Source: Deltaproteobacteria bacterium (GTDB lineage Bacteria; Myxococcota_A; UBA796; JAFGLY01). From it: a stretch of DNA of 38,041 bases. A model generated the notes under the pieces. It ran no database searches. It saw only the letters and a list, made by a program, of their open reading frames with translations, and was not told the DNA's origin. Numbering within the stretch: position 1 is the stretch's first letter; each line of letters starts with the position of its first letter. The translations under genes and the position numbers were made by a program. Below are positions 23,654 to 32,644 of the stretch, piece after piece. The stretch is from assembly GCA_016927815.1 (NCBI GenBank), contig JAFGLY010000216.1, positions 1 through 38,041 of the forward strand. The letters run 5' to 3'.

Positions 23654-24693
23654 GGCCAGTCCAGCGCCGGCTCCTCGCCGTCCAGCACCCTCGCCGCGGC
23701 CGTGGCCAGCGCCTCCATCTCGGCCTCTCCGGGGTAGCCCGCCACGGGTGCGATCCAGGCCACACGCGCGGCGATGTCCCCCACGAGCCTGTCGGATCGC
23801 GCCATCCCGCCGGTGATCAGGATCCCGTCCACCCGCCCGCGGGCCTCAGCCGCGAGCGCACCCACGGCCTTGGCCACCTGGAGGGCGAGGGCGTCGAGTA
23901 CGAGCGCCGCTTGGCCATCCCCTTCCTTGGCGCGCTGCTCCGCCTTTGCGAGGTCCGCGGTGCCCAGGTGGGCCACGAGGCCGGCCTCGGACATCATTCG
24001 GCGTTTGAACGCCGGGATGCAGGCGGGGTCGGCCTCGACGAGGTCGAGCAGCGCCATGGCCGGCAGCCCGCCGGCCCGCCGGGCCGAGAACGGCCCCTCG
24101 TCGGCGGAGTTGTTGACGTCCACCACCCGCCCCTGGCTCACCAGGGCCACGGACACGCCGCTGCCCAGGTGGGCCACCACGAGGACGAGCTCGGCGAGCG
24201 GCCGACCGAGTGCGTCCGCGTGCCGTCGGGCCACGGACCGCACGTTGAGGGCGTGGAAGAGGCTGCGCCGCGGCAGCTCGGGGAGCCCCGTGATCCGGGC
24301 GGCGGGCTCGAGTTCGTCCACCGACACCGGATCCACCACGAACGCCGGGCAGCCGGACCCGGCGGCCAGGGCCGCCGCGAGCGGGGCGCCCAGGTTCGAA
24401 GGATGCTCCGCCAGGACCCGGCCGGCGAGCACGTCGGCCACGAGCCGATCGTCCACGCGCCACGTGCCGGCCCGTACCGGCCGGATCGGCCCACCCCGTC
24501 CGACCACCGCGTGGAGCCGGGCCAGGTCCCACCCGTCCATCGCAGCCCGCACGGCTTCGAGCCGTGCGGCCAGATCCTCTGCAGGAGTGGCCGCGGCGCC
24601 GGCCGGTACCTCCGCCCGATGCACCTCGACCTCCCCGTCGAAGAGCGCGACCCGCGTGGAGCCGCCGCCGGGATTCACGACGAGGATGTGCAC
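23650..24693 (-). CDS. buk: Butyrate kinase
   Basis: This 347-residue member of the acetate/butyrate kinase (ASKHA) fold has the N-terminal phosphate loop ILVVNPGGGSTRVALFDGE, AHLGSGVSVALVSQGRVVDV (about residues 174-193), the butyrate-kinase signature FSARRAGGLP (about 205-214), and an ITGGMARS adenosine motif (about 292-299). It interconverts butyryl (or branched-chain acyl) phosphate and ADP with the acid and ATP. It starts at GTG 24693, three bases after the phosphate butyryltransferase gene, in the standard ptb-buk order. The arrangement suggests butyrate production or branched-chain acid activation. Confidence 0.92.
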   Translation of the reverse strand: MHILVVNPGGGSTRVALFDGEVEVHRAEVPAGAAATPAEDLAARLEAVRAAMDGWDLARLHAVVGRGGPIRPVRAGTWRVDDRLVADVLAGRVLAEHPSNLGAPLAAALAAGSGCPAFVVDPVSVDELEPAARITGLPELPRRSLFHALNVRSVARRHADALGRPLAELVLVVAHLGSGVSVALVSQGRVVDVNNSADEGPFSARRAGGLPAMALLDLVEADPACIPAFKRRMMSEAGLVAHLGTADLAKAEQRAKEGDGQAALVLDALALQVAKAVGALAAEARGRVDGILITGGMARSDRLVGDIAARVAWIAPVAGYPGEAEMEALATAAARVLDGEEPALDWP

Positions 24694-24696
24694 ACC

Positions 24697-25584
24697 CTAC
24701 TCCGCGCCCGCGAGCGCGAGCACGAGGGAGCGTACCCGGGTGTCGGGCGTGTCCGCCCGCGAGAGCATCACGACCGGGCACCGGGCCCCGAGCACCACAC
24801 CGGCCGCACGTGCGCCGCCCACGTAGATGAAGGACTTTCCGAGGAGGTTGCCCGCCACCACGTCCGGGCAGAGCAGGAGGTCCGCCCGGCCCGCCACCGG
24901 GGAGTCCACGCCCTTGGCGGCAGCCGCCGCGGGCGACAGCGCGAGGTCGAGCCCCAGAGGGCCGTCCGTCACGGCCGGCGCGAAGCGCGTTGCCATGGCC
25001 CGGAGCGCCGCTGCGTCGGCCGACGCTGGGATGGCCGGATCCACCTCCTCGTTCGCGGCGAGCAGTGCCACATGCGGAGCCGGGATCCCGATCCGGGCCA
25101 GGTACGCCACCGCGTTCTCGAGGATCCTGGCCTTGGTCTCGAGGTCCGGAAACGGGATCATTCCGCTGTCGGTGAGGAACACCACGCGATCGAGCGCCGG
25201 GATCTCGAACGCGGCGAGGTGGGTGAGGAGCGCTCCGCAGCGCAGGCCGGAGACCCGGTCGAGCACGGCGCGCAGGAAGGCCGGGGTGGGCACGTGACCC
25301 TTGAGGAGCACGTCCGCGGCGCCCTCCCGTACGAGCGCCACTGCGGCCCGCGCGGCCGCTTCGGGTCCGGAGGCCGGGCACACCTCCATGCCGCCGAGGT
25401 CGATCCCCTCCTGGGCGGCAGCAGCCCGGATTGCAGGTTCCTCGCCGCAGAGGAGGGGCATGGCGAGCCCCTGGTCGCGTGCGAGTGCGAGGCCGGCCAG
25501 CACTCCGGGAGAGGCCGCGCCGGCCACGGCCACGCGGCGGGGCGGCAGGCCTGCGAGCGACGCCCGGAGCCGGTCGAATCCCAT
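24697..25584 (-). CDS. ptb: Phosphate butyryltransferase
   Basis: This 295-residue phosphotransacylase-family protein contains RVAVAGAASPGVLAGLALA near the N-terminus, DVLLKGHVPTPAFLRAVLD (about 91-109), the FLTDSGMIPFPDLETKARI segment and GVVLGARCPVVMLSRADT near the end. It converts acyl-CoA plus phosphate to acyl-phosphate and CoA, feeding the adjacent kinase. The length is typical for Ptb rather than the longer Pta. ATG 25584 is the chosen start, with a modest AGGGA upstream. It is first in a four-gene minus-strand operon (ptb, buk, ATP-grasp, small unknown). Confidence 0.9.
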   Translation of the reverse strand: MGFDRLRASLAGLPPRRVAVAGAASPGVLAGLALARDQGLAMPLLCGEEPAIRAAAAQEGIDLGGMEVCPASGPEAAARAAVALVREGAADVLLKGHVPTPAFLRAVLDRVSGLRCGALLTHLAAFEIPALDRVVFLTDSGMIPFPDLETKARILENAVAYLARIGIPAPHVALLAANEEVDPAIPASADAAALRAMATRFAPAVTDGPLGLDLALSPAAAAAKGVDSPVAGRADLLLCPDVVAGNLLGKSFIYVGGARAAGVVLGARCPVVMLSRADTPDTRVRSLVLALAGAE

Positions 25585-25595
25585 GGATGGTCCCT

Positions 25596-25618
25596 GGAGG
25601 GTGGGCCCCCGACCCTCC
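25596..25618. promoter_or_regulatory. Hairpin in the ptb leader / divergent region
   Basis: GGAGGGT (25596-25602) and ACCCTCC (25612-25618) are perfect seven-base arms around nine bases, 12 bases upstream of the ptb start. It may be an operator or a leader hairpin. The 177-base divergent gap to the flippase gene shows no other feature. Confidence 0.3.
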
Positions 25619-25761
25619 GGCGGGCCGCAAGAAGGGCCGCTTGGATAGCCCGATCCCAGGATGATCGCAACGGTGGGCCGACTCGGTCGTCCGGTCCTGT
25701 CCGGGCGACGTCGCCCCGCGGGACGCGATACGGGGAGGCCCCCCATCGCCGGGATCCTGCC

Positions 25762-27087
25762 TTGCCTGCCCCCGACGTGCCGCTCCTCCAGGCTCTCCGG
25801 TCGCGCCTCGGATCCGGCGACCTCAAGGGGCTCTTGCTGCGTGGAGCCGGCGCCGCGTTTGTGATCCAGATCCTGGGCGGGGGCCTCAAGTACCTGCTGG
25901 AGGTGCTCTACGCCCGCTGGACCGGCGCAGAGGGGTTCGGGTCCTTCATCTACGCCGTGAACTGGGCACTCCTGCTCTCCCTGCCCGCGGGCCTCGGGCT
26001 CACGGTGGCCGTGCTGCGCTACGTCCCGGCCTACCTCGAGCAAGGCGACGGGGGCAGGATGCGCGCCCTGATCCGGTGGTCGCGCGGGGTCACCCTCCTG
26101 GCCGGCATCGGGGTGGGCGCCCTCGCGGCGGTCGGGTTCTCGCTCTGGCACCCGACGAGGGTGGACGGCGTCGCGCTGCGAGCCGGCATGGGGCTCGTCC
26201 CCCTGTGGGCCCTCATGGCGCTCCAGCTCGCGCTGGTGCAGGGCACGCGGCGCATCGCGCTCGCCTATGCGCCGTCGGAGGTGCTCCGGCCCCTCTTGGC
26301 CGTGCTCCTGGGTGGAGCCGTCTTCCTCGCGACGGGGCGCCTCACCCCCCTCCTGGCCCTGGCTTGCTTCGGATCCGCGGTGGTGGTCGTGATCGGCGTG
26401 CAGCACGCCGCGATCCGCCGCGCGTTCTCCTCGGTGCCTCGCGGGCGGGCCCGGCCGGCCGTGGCGGAGTGGATGCGGGTGGCGTTGCCGCTCCTGGTCG
26501 CCAACGGATGCTTCATGGCGCTCCAGCGCGTGGACGGGCTCGTGCTGGGCGCCTTCCACGGTGCTCGAGCGGCGGGCCTCTACGAAGGGGCCGCACGCAC
26601 CACCGTGCTCGCCACCACGGTGCTCCTGGCCGTGAGCGCCATCGCGGCGCCCACCATCGGCGCGCTCCACGCCCGGGGCGACCATGCCCAGCTCCAACGC
26701 ATGGTCCGCACGGCCGCCCGGTGGATGCTCCTGCCGTCCCTTGCGCTCGCCTTGGGACTCGTGCTCTTCGCCACGCCGATCCTGCGGCTGTGGGGCCCGG
26801 ATTTCACGGACGCCGCTCCCGCCCTGAGGATCCTCGTGGTGGGCCAACTCGTCAACGCCGCGGTCGGACCGGTGGGGTACCTCCTCTCGCTCACCGGCCA
26901 CGAGCGGCGCGTGGCCCGGGTGTACGCAATCGCGGCTGGCCTGGACCTCGTGCTGTGTCTCCTCCTGGTGCCACCCTTCGGCGCGATCGGCGCCGCCATC
27001 GCCACCTCGGTGGCCACCATCCTCTGGAACCTCTGGATGTTCGCGCTCGTCTGGAAGCACCTCGGCGTGCGATCGTTCGCCCTGTAG
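25762..27087 (+). CDS. Polysaccharide/oligosaccharide flippase (MOP superfamily, Wzx-like)
   Basis: This 441-residue integral membrane protein has about 12 hydrophobic segments. The N-terminus shows GAGAAFVIQILGGGLKYLLE and ARWTGAEGFGSFIYAVNWA, the usual start of Wzx/RfbX-type flippases. A second-half repeat carries YEGAARTTVLATTVLL and LWGPDFTDAAPALRILVVG. It would move lipid-linked glycans across the inner membrane. TTG 25762 is my chosen start (GGGA upstream); GTG 25777 is an alternative. The frame upstream is open but runs antisense to ptb. It is followed after 22 bases by a sulfotransferase, suggesting a small envelope-glycan operon. Confidence 0.9.
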   Translation: MPAPDVPLLQALRSRLGSGDLKGLLLRGAGAAFVIQILGGGLKYLLEVLYARWTGAEGFGSFIYAVNWALLLSLPAGLGLTVAVLRYVPAYLEQGDGGRMRALIRWSRGVTLLAGIGVGALAAVGFSLWHPTRVDGVALRAGMGLVPLWALMALQLALVQGTRRIALAYAPSEVLRPLLAVLLGGAVFLATGRLTPLLALACFGSAVVVVIGVQHAAIRRAFSSVPRGRARPAVAEWMRVALPLLVANGCFMALQRVDGLVLGAFHGARAAGLYEGAARTTVLATTVLLAVSAIAAPTIGALHARGDHAQLQRMVRTAARWMLLPSLALALGLVLFATPILRLWGPDFTDAAPALRILVVGQLVNAAVGPVGYLLSLTGHERRVARVYAIAAGLDLVLCLLLVPPFGAIGAAIATSVATILWNLWMFALVWKHLGVRSFAL

Positions 27088-27109
27088 CCCCCGCCCCCGG
27101 AGACCCGGC

Positions 27110-28036
27110 GTGCCCGTTGATCCCCACCCCCTCGACGTGGTGTTCGTGGCCGGCGCCGGCCGCAGCGGCACCACGCTCCTCGATCTCCTCCTGGGGCAGG
27201 TGCCCGGCTTCTTCTCCTGCGGCGAGCTGGCCTATGTCTGGAGTCGCTCGTTTCGTGAGAACCAACTCTGCGGGTGCGGGGAGACGTTTCGCGCCTGCCC
27301 GTTCTGGACCGAGGTGGCCGACCGGGCCTTCGGGGGCTTCGATCGGCTCGATCTCGACGCGATCGACGGGCTGGCCGCCCGCGTCCACCGGAACCGGTAC
27401 CTGGCGGGCCGGGTGCTCGCGCCAGACGACGGCCGCGCCCTGCTGGCCTACGCGCCCTACGTGAGCCGGCTGCTCCGGGCCATCCGGGCGGTTTCGGGCT
27501 GCGAGGTCCTCGTGGACTCGACCAAGGAGCCCTTCCAGGGCGCGGTCCTGCGCTCCACAGGCGCGCGGGTGGAGGTCGTCCACCTCGTGCGCGACGCCCG
27601 AGCGGTGGCCTTTTCCTGGCAGCGCCGCAAGGTCCGAACCGAGATCCACTGGAAACGCGAGGAGATGGAGGTCTACCCGCCGCGCCGCGTCGCTCTCCAC
27701 TGGGACAAGCGGCTCCTGCAGGTGGAGGCGCTGCGCCTGCTCGGCGTTCCGGTCCAGACCGTGCGCTACGAAGATCTCGTCTCGGACCCCGCATCCACCC
27801 TGCGTCGCGTGCTCGCCGGACTGGGCAGGCCTCGGGCCGACCTGTCCTTTCTCGACGGCCATCGGGTCACCCTCGGGGTGAACCACACGGTCTCGGGCAA
27901 CCCCATGCGCTTCTCCCGGGGGGAGATCACGGTGGCGCCCGACACCGAGTGGCAGTCCAGCATGGATCCGAAGCAGCGGGCACTGGTCACCGCGCTGGGC
28001 CTGCCCTGGCTCCTGCGCCACCGGTACCGGCCGTGA
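27110..28036 (+). CDS. PAPS-dependent sulfotransferase family protein
   Basis: The 308-residue product starts at GTG 27110 with GGAG upstream. The 5'-phosphosulfate loop is AGAGRSGTTLLDLLL (about residues 14-28), and the 3'-phosphate motif is in HLVRDARAVAFSW (about 158-170). The catalytic surroundings include EVLVDSTKEPFQG. The CGELAYVWSRSF segment and CGCGETFRACPFW cysteines match a subgroup of bacterial sulfotransferases with a Cys-rich insert. It would transfer sulfate from PAPS to a glycan or small molecule. Linkage to the flippase gene suggests sulfation of an exported polysaccharide. The acceptor is unknown. Confidence 0.9.
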   Translation: MPVDPHPLDVVFVAGAGRSGTTLLDLLLGQVPGFFSCGELAYVWSRSFRENQLCGCGETFRACPFWTEVADRAFGGFDRLDLDAIDGLAARVHRNRYLAGRVLAPDDGRALLAYAPYVSRLLRAIRAVSGCEVLVDSTKEPFQGAVLRSTGARVEVVHLVRDARAVAFSWQRRKVRTEIHWKREEMEVYPPRRVALHWDKRLLQVEALRLLGVPVQTVRYEDLVSDPASTLRRVLAGLGRPRADLSFLDGHRVTLGVNHTVSGNPMRFSRGEITVAPDTEWQSSMDPKQRALVTALGLPWLLRHRYRP

Positions 28037-28047
28037 GGCATTCCCCC

Positions 28048-28093
28048 CACGTTCGAGGCGGCGTTCTCGGAACCCTTCCGTGTCCTCGACGTG
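28048..28093. terminator. Probable bidirectional terminator hairpin
   Basis: CACGTTCGAGG (28048-28058) pairs with CCTCGACGTG (28084-28093) with one bulged T, between the convergent sulfotransferase and lipoprotein genes. An inner GTTC/GAAC stem may extend it. There is no T-run, so the call rests on the stem and position. Confidence 0.45.
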
Positions 28094-28099
28094 CCCCGA

Positions 28100-29068
28100 T
28101 CAGGGCTCGATCGCGTAGGAGAACTGCGCCGAGACGCCTTTTCCGCCGTTCCCGGCAGGAAACGTGACGGTGTAGAGGCAGGTGCCCTCGGACACGCCCT
28201 CGATCTCGAACCAGCCGTACTCGTGCGTGGTGTCGCCCTGCACCCCATCGCTCCGGTCGCGGACGTCGCAAATCTTCGGGGTATCGGACGCCACGGTCTT
28301 GTCCGTGTCGGCCTGGCAGACCGCGAGGCCACCCACGACGGGCCGGACGTAGAACGGGTTCACGTCGCCCACATCGATGTCCTCGAGCACCCAGGCGATG
28401 GGCTCCTGCACGCCGTCGATCGCGGAGGGCTCCACGATCTCCAGGTGCAGGAAGCTCGCGTCCACGTCGGACACGAGGGTCTCGCTGGCCGTGGCGCTGC
28501 CCACGTCGAAGGCCATGAACTGAGGGCCGCTGTCGGCCTCGTCGAGGGTGACCGCACCCTCCTGGGCCGTGACCGGGTACCAGCCGTACCCGATCACGGA
28601 CTGGCCGTTGGTCATCTCGAAGTCGTAGGGCACGTAGACGTGGTTCTGCACGAGGTAGGCGGCGGTGTCGCCGCTCGCGCACGTGTGTGCGAGCCGGTGG
28701 ACCTCGGGGGTGCGGGCCAGCAGGTTCACCGAGTCGGTGAGCGCGTCGTCGTCCTCGGTCGTGGCCTCCACCGAGAGGAGGGCGTTCCCGTCCCCCACGC
28801 CCTGGACGGTGACGGTCTGGCCCGAGAAGCCGATGACGTCGAGGACGGCGGGGTCGTCGAACGAGGCCCCGTCCACCGTGACGGGCCGATTCGACCCGAC
28901 CTCCCAGACCAGGAGGTCGAGCCGGGCGTTCACCGCCACGGGCTTGTTGAAGTCCGCCACGTCGTCGTCGGACACGTAGGAGAACAGGAGGTTGCCCTCG
29001 TTGCCGGTCAAGCGGGACTGGCACGCCCCGAGCACGAGGAAGGCGAACAGGATCGGGACGCGCGGCAT
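28100..29068 (-). CDS. Hypothetical lipoprotein
   Basis: The 322-residue product starts at ATG 29068, preceded by GGAGGAG four bases away; the upstream ATG at 29080 lacks such a site. The signal MPRVPILFAFLVLGAC ends in a lipobox (cysteine 16). The rest is acidic and beta-rich (VNARLDLLVWEVGSNRPVTV, VLDVIGFSGQTVTVQGVGDG), like immunoglobulin-like domains, with paired cysteines near 210-230 and 290. No family is recognised. Such acidic exported lipoproteins are common in myxobacteria-like genomes. It stands alone between the convergent sulfotransferase gene and the upstream EF-G paralogue, from which a 67-base gap separates it. Confidence 0.82.
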   Translation of the reverse strand: MPRVPILFAFLVLGACQSRLTGNEGNLLFSYVSDDDVADFNKPVAVNARLDLLVWEVGSNRPVTVDGASFDDPAVLDVIGFSGQTVTVQGVGDGNALLSVEATTEDDDALTDSVNLLARTPEVHRLAHTCASGDTAAYLVQNHVYVPYDFEMTNGQSVIGYGWYPVTAQEGAVTLDEADSGPQFMAFDVGSATASETLVSDVDASFLHLEIVEPSAIDGVQEPIAWVLEDIDVGDVNPFYVRPVVGGLAVCQADTDKTVASDTPKICDVRDRSDGVQGDTTHEYGWFEIEGVSEGTCLYTVTFPAGNGGKGVSAQFSYAIEP

Positions 29069-29135
29069 GATCTCCTCCATTCCGGCCTGCAGCAGCACCG
29101 GCCGGACCAGCATGACACGAAATGCCTCGGTCCGC

Positions 29136-31184
29136 CTACCCGGGCGGCACGTCGAACCGGTCGAACTCGCTGGTGAACTGGCCCCGACCCCGGGTGAGGC
29201 TGCGCAGGTCGGTGGCGTATCCGAGCAGGCCCTGGAGCGGGCACTCGGCACGCACCGACGCCATGCCGTGCTCGGTGCTGCTCTCGAGGATGGCCGCCCT
29301 GCGGGCCTGGAGATCCCCGAGGACCGTACCGAGGGCCTCCTCCGGGACCACCACCTCGATCCGCATGACGGGCCCCAGCACGACGCCGCCCGCTGCAGCC
29401 AGGGCGTTGCGTGCGGCCTGGGCCACGGCGATACGGATGGCCTGGGCGGAGGAGGCCGTACCGTACAACTCGACCTCCTCGATGGCCACCGACACGTCCT
29501 GCAGAGGCGCGCCGTCTACCGGACCGCCCACCACGGCGTCCTGGGCGCCATCCCGTACGGCCTGGGCCTGGGCCGCGGACAGGGTTCCCTCGGGTACCAC
29601 CCGGGGGCTCGCCTCGAAACGGATCCCCTCCCCCCGCTCCAGGGGTCCAACCGAGGCCACGGCGCGCGCCTTGAGCTCGATGCGCTTGTTGTCGGCCTCG
29701 ATGGTGTGGTCCACCTCGCCGCCAGCGCGGGCGGTGCTTTGGATCGTCTCGCGAGACACCACGTAGGGGCGTCCGAACCGGAGATCGAGCCCGAACTCGC
29801 GGCGGATCCGCTCCTGCACGATCTGGAGGTGGAGCTCGCCCATGCCACGCAGGATGCGCTGACCGGTGTCGGCATCCTCGACGAGCCTGAGCGTGGGGTC
29901 CTCCTCCTGGACCTTGGCGAGCACGTCGAGCATCTTCTCCTCTACGCGGGTGGACTCGGGTTCGACCGACAGGCCCAGCACCGGATCCCGAGCCACGATC
30001 CGCTCCAGGAGCAGGGGCGTGTCGGGTGCGCAGAGGGTGTCTCCGGTCCCTGCGTAGCGCAGACCGGCCAGCAGCACGATCTGCCCGGCCACCGCGTCGT
30101 CGATCCGTTTCTTGTGGTCGGCGTCCACGTCGAAGACCCGCGCAACCCGCTCCTCGACGTCCCGCCCTGGGATCCAGACCCGATCGCCTGGCGCCAGCCG
30201 CCCCCGGTAGAGGCGGGCGAAGACGTGACGACGGCCCTCCCAGAGTTGGACCTTGAAGGCCAGGGCGCACAGAGGGCCCGTGGGGTCCATGGATACCGTC
30301 ACCTCCACGCCCTCGGGCGTGCGCGCCTGGACGGGTGGGCGTTCCACGGGCGAGGGCAGGTAGCGGAGCACACCGTCGAGCAGTGGCTGGACGCCGACGT
30401 TTCTAAGGGCGGATCCGCCGAACGTGGGGAAGACCTTCCGCTCCAGCGTGGCCTGTCTGAGCGCGCGACGCAGGTCGTCGGCCCCGACCGGACGCTCCTC
30501 CAGGACGACCTCGGCGATGGCGTCGTCGTGATCGGCGAGCAGCAGGGACAGGGCCTCCCGCGCGGCCCGCCAGCGGTCCTGGTACGGTTCGGGCAGGGGC
30601 TCCTCGGTCACCTCCTCCCCCTGGCTGCCACCGAACCGGAGCAGCGTACCGGCGACCACGTCCACGACGCCCTCGGGCACGGGCAGCGAGACCGCTGCGG
30701 GCTCGACGTGCAGGCGGCCTCTCAACGTGTCCAGGACATGGTCGAAGTCGGCGCCGGGCCGGTCCATCTTGTTCACGAAGAACATCGTGGGGATCCGGAA
30801 CCGGCTGGCCTGGCGCCAGACGGTCTCGGTCTGGGGTTCCACGCCGCGGACGCCGTCGAGCACGACGACGGCCCCGTCCAGGACCCGCATGGCACGCTCC
30901 ACCTCGATGGTGAAGTCCACGTGTCCGGGGGTGTCCACGACCTGGATCAGGTGGTCGCGCCAGGGGCACTGGGTGACGGCCGAGGTGATGGTGATGCCGT
31001 GGGCCCGCTCCTCCTCCATCCAGTCCATGTGGGCCTCGCCGTCGTGGACCTCTCCAATCTTGTGGCTGGCTCCCGTGTAGTACAGGATCCGCTCGGTGAG
31101 GGTGGTCTTGCCGGCGTCGATGTGGGCGGCGATGCCGATGTCGCGGACGATCGAGAGGTCGGGAAGGCCTCGTGGGGCGGCCAT
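29136..31184 (-). CDS. Elongation factor G-type translational GTPase (paralogue)
   Basis: The 682-residue GTPase has G1 AHIDAGKTT (21-28), the switch I region [14 protein letters not shown]3 DTPGHVDF, and G4 [14 protein letters not shown] domains II-V follow, including [18 protein letters not shown] and [12 protein letters not shown]. The length is close to canonical EF-G (about 690-700). It is not beside ribosomal protein or tuf genes, so it is likely a second copy rather than the str-operon fusA. Switch I reads A-H-G-I-T-I where most EF-Gs have E-R-G-I-T-I. Its role may be ribosome recycling, stress translation or translocation; the sequence does not decide. ATG 31184 begins the conserved N-terminus. 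Confidence 0.93.
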   Translation of the reverse strand: MAAPRGLPDLSIVRDIGIAAHIDAGKTTLTERILYYTGASHKIGEVHDGEAHMDWMEEERAHGITITSAVTQCPWRDHLIQVVDTPGHVDFTIEVERAMRVLDGAVVVLDGVRGVEPQTETVWRQASRFRIPTMFFVNKMDRPGADFDHVLDTLRGRLHVEPAAVSLPVPEGVVDVVAGTLLRFGGSQGEEVTEEPLPEPYQDRWRAAREALSLLLADHDDAIAEVVLEERPVGADDLRRALRQATLERKVFPTFGGSALRNVGVQPLLDGVLRYLPSPVERPPVQARTPEGVEVTVSMDPTGPLCALAFKVQLWEGRRHVFARLYRGRLAPGDRVWIPGRDVEERVARVFDVDADHKKRIDDAVAGQIVLLAGLRYAGTGDTLCAPDTPLLLERIVARDPVLGLSVEPESTRVEEKMLDVLAKVQEEDPTLRLVEDADTGQRILRGMGELHLQIVQERIRREFGLDLRFGRPYVVSRETIQSTARAGGEVDHTIEADNKRIELKARAVASVGPLERGEGIRFEASPRVVPEGTLSAAQAQAVRDGAQDAVVGGPVDGAPLQDVSVAIEEVELYGTASSAQAIRIAVAQAARNALAAAGGVVLGPVMRIEVVVPEEALGTVLGDLQARRAAILESSTEHGMASVRAECPLQGLLGYATDLRSLTRGRGQFTSEFDRFDVPPG

Positions 31185-31305
31185 GGCGGGCTCCGGGGAG
31201 TGCCCCTGAGTATCCTCCCGGAGGGTGCTTCGAGGGCCCGGCCGACCCGATTGCCACCGGTGGGGTATCCTCGTCCACGTCCCGGCAAGTCAAGAAGGAG
31301 GCAGG

Positions 31306-31884
31306 ATGACGACCGTGGTGCTGGCCAGTGCATCGCCGCGACGGCGGGCCCTGCTGGAGGCCGCCGGCCTCCAGGTGGAGGTACGGGCAGCCGAACTCGC
31401 GGAGGACTCCTGGCCCGGAGAGGATCCGGTGTCTCGCGCTCGCCGTCTCGCCGAGGCCAAGGCCCGGGCGGTGGCGGCCAGGGTCCCGCCCGATCAGGCG
31501 GTCCTCGGGGCGGACACCGTGGTGGCCCTGGACGGGGTCTGTCGGGGCAAGCCCGTGGACGCGGCCGATGCGGAGCGCACGCTCCGGGCCCTCTCCGGCC
31601 GCTGGCACTCCGTGACCACCGGCTACTGCGTCGTCCTCGGACAGGAGATTCGTCGAGGGCACGTGACCACACGGGTGTCCTTCCGGCCCCTGACGGAGGG
31701 TGTCATCCGGCGGTACGTGGCCTCCGCCGAGCCGCTGGACAAGGCCGGCGCCTATGGGATCCAGGGCCTGGGATCCGCACTCGTGGACCGGGTGGACGGG
31801 TCCTGGTCCAACGTCGTGGGACTGCCGCTCGCTCAAGTGCTCGCGCTGCTCGCGGACCTGGGCGTGGCCCCGGGGGAGGAATAG
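31306..31884 (+). CDS. maf: Maf-family nucleotide pyrophosphatase
   Basis: The 192-residue product starts at ATG 31306 with AAGGAGG five bases upstream. It has the Maf signature VVLASASPRRRALLEAAGL at the N-terminus, GADTVVALDG (about 68-77), GKPVDAADAERTLRALSG, and a C-terminal YGIQGLGSALVDRVDGSWSN segment. Maf proteins hydrolyse dTTP/UTP or modified nucleotides and affect division. It is followed immediately by the YggS gene. Confidence 0.95.
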   Translation: MTTVVLASASPRRRALLEAAGLQVEVRAAELAEDSWPGEDPVSRARRLAEAKARAVAARVPPDQAVLGADTVVALDGVCRGKPVDAADAERTLRALSGRWHSVTTGYCVVLGQEIRRGHVTTRVSFRPLTEGVIRRYVASAEPLDKAGAYGIQGLGSALVDRVDGSWSNVVGLPLAQVLALLADLGVAPGEE

Positions 31885-31914
31885 GTGTGGACCCGTCTCG
31901 AGGAGGCCCGAGGG

Positions 31915-32619
31915 ATGACGGACACGGTCGCTCGACGGCTCGAGGAGGTCCGCGCGCGGATCGATCGGGCCTGCCGCGAGGCGGGTCGGGATCCGGCCGA
32001 GGTTCGGCTGGTGGCCGTCTCCAAGGCCCACCCCGCCCAGGCCGTTCGGGAGGCCCTCGCGGCCGGGCAGGTGGACTTCGGCGAGTCCTACGCCCAGGAG
32101 TTGCGGGACAAGGCGGCCGAACTGGGCGTCGGCCCCTCGGTGGGCGGCACCCGCACACTGCCGGTCTGGCACTTTCTGGGCCCTCTTCAGCGCAACAAGG
32201 TTCGACTCGTGGTGGGCACCGCGGTGCTCGTGCACGCGGTGGACTCCGAGCGTCTCGGGCGCGCGATCCAGGATCGATCGCTGCCCCGGCGCACACCCGT
32301 CCTCGTGGAGGTGAACGTGGGCGGAGAACCCACCAAGCATGGTGTGGATCCGGGGTCGTGCCTGGACCTGTGCCGGGTGCTGCACGGCATGCCGGGCCTC
32401 GACCTGAAGGGGCTGATGTGCATCCCCCCCGCCACCGACGACCCGACCCGTGCGGCGAGGTTCTTCCGCCTCCTCGCGGACCTGGCCGCCGAGGGCCGGG
32501 CACGGGGCCTCCCCCTCGAAAGCCTCTCCATGGGCATGAGCCAGGACTTCGAGGTGGCCGTGGCCTGTGGGGCCACCCACGTCCGAGTGGGAACGGCGAT
32601 TTTCGGCGAGCGGTCCTGA
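31915..32619 (+). CDS. yggS: YggS-family pyridoxal phosphate homeostasis protein
   Basis: This 234-residue alanine-racemase-like TIM-barrel protein has PLP lysine Lys37 in VAVSKAHP, then GQVDFGESYAQEL, VWHFLGPLQRNKVR and VLVEVNVGGEPTKHG. The C-terminal phosphate-binding part is LSMGMSQDFEVAV followed by THVRVGTAIFGER. The family buffers PLP and influences amino-acid balance. ATG 31915 fits the family start and has GAGGAGG upstream; GTG 31885, directly after the maf stop, is a longer alternative. It is co-transcribed with maf. Confidence 0.94.
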   Translation: MTDTVARRLEEVRARIDRACREAGRDPAEVRLVAVSKAHPAQAVREALAAGQVDFGESYAQELRDKAAELGVGPSVGGTRTLPVWHFLGPLQRNKVRLVVGTAVLVHAVDSERLGRAIQDRSLPRRTPVLVEVNVGGEPTKHGVDPGSCLDLCRVLHGMPGLDLKGLMCIPPATDDPTRAARFFRLLADLAAEGRARGLPLESLSMGMSQDFEVAVACGATHVRVGTAIFGERS

Positions 32620-32644
32620 ACCGATCGGATCGCCGGACGGCCGC

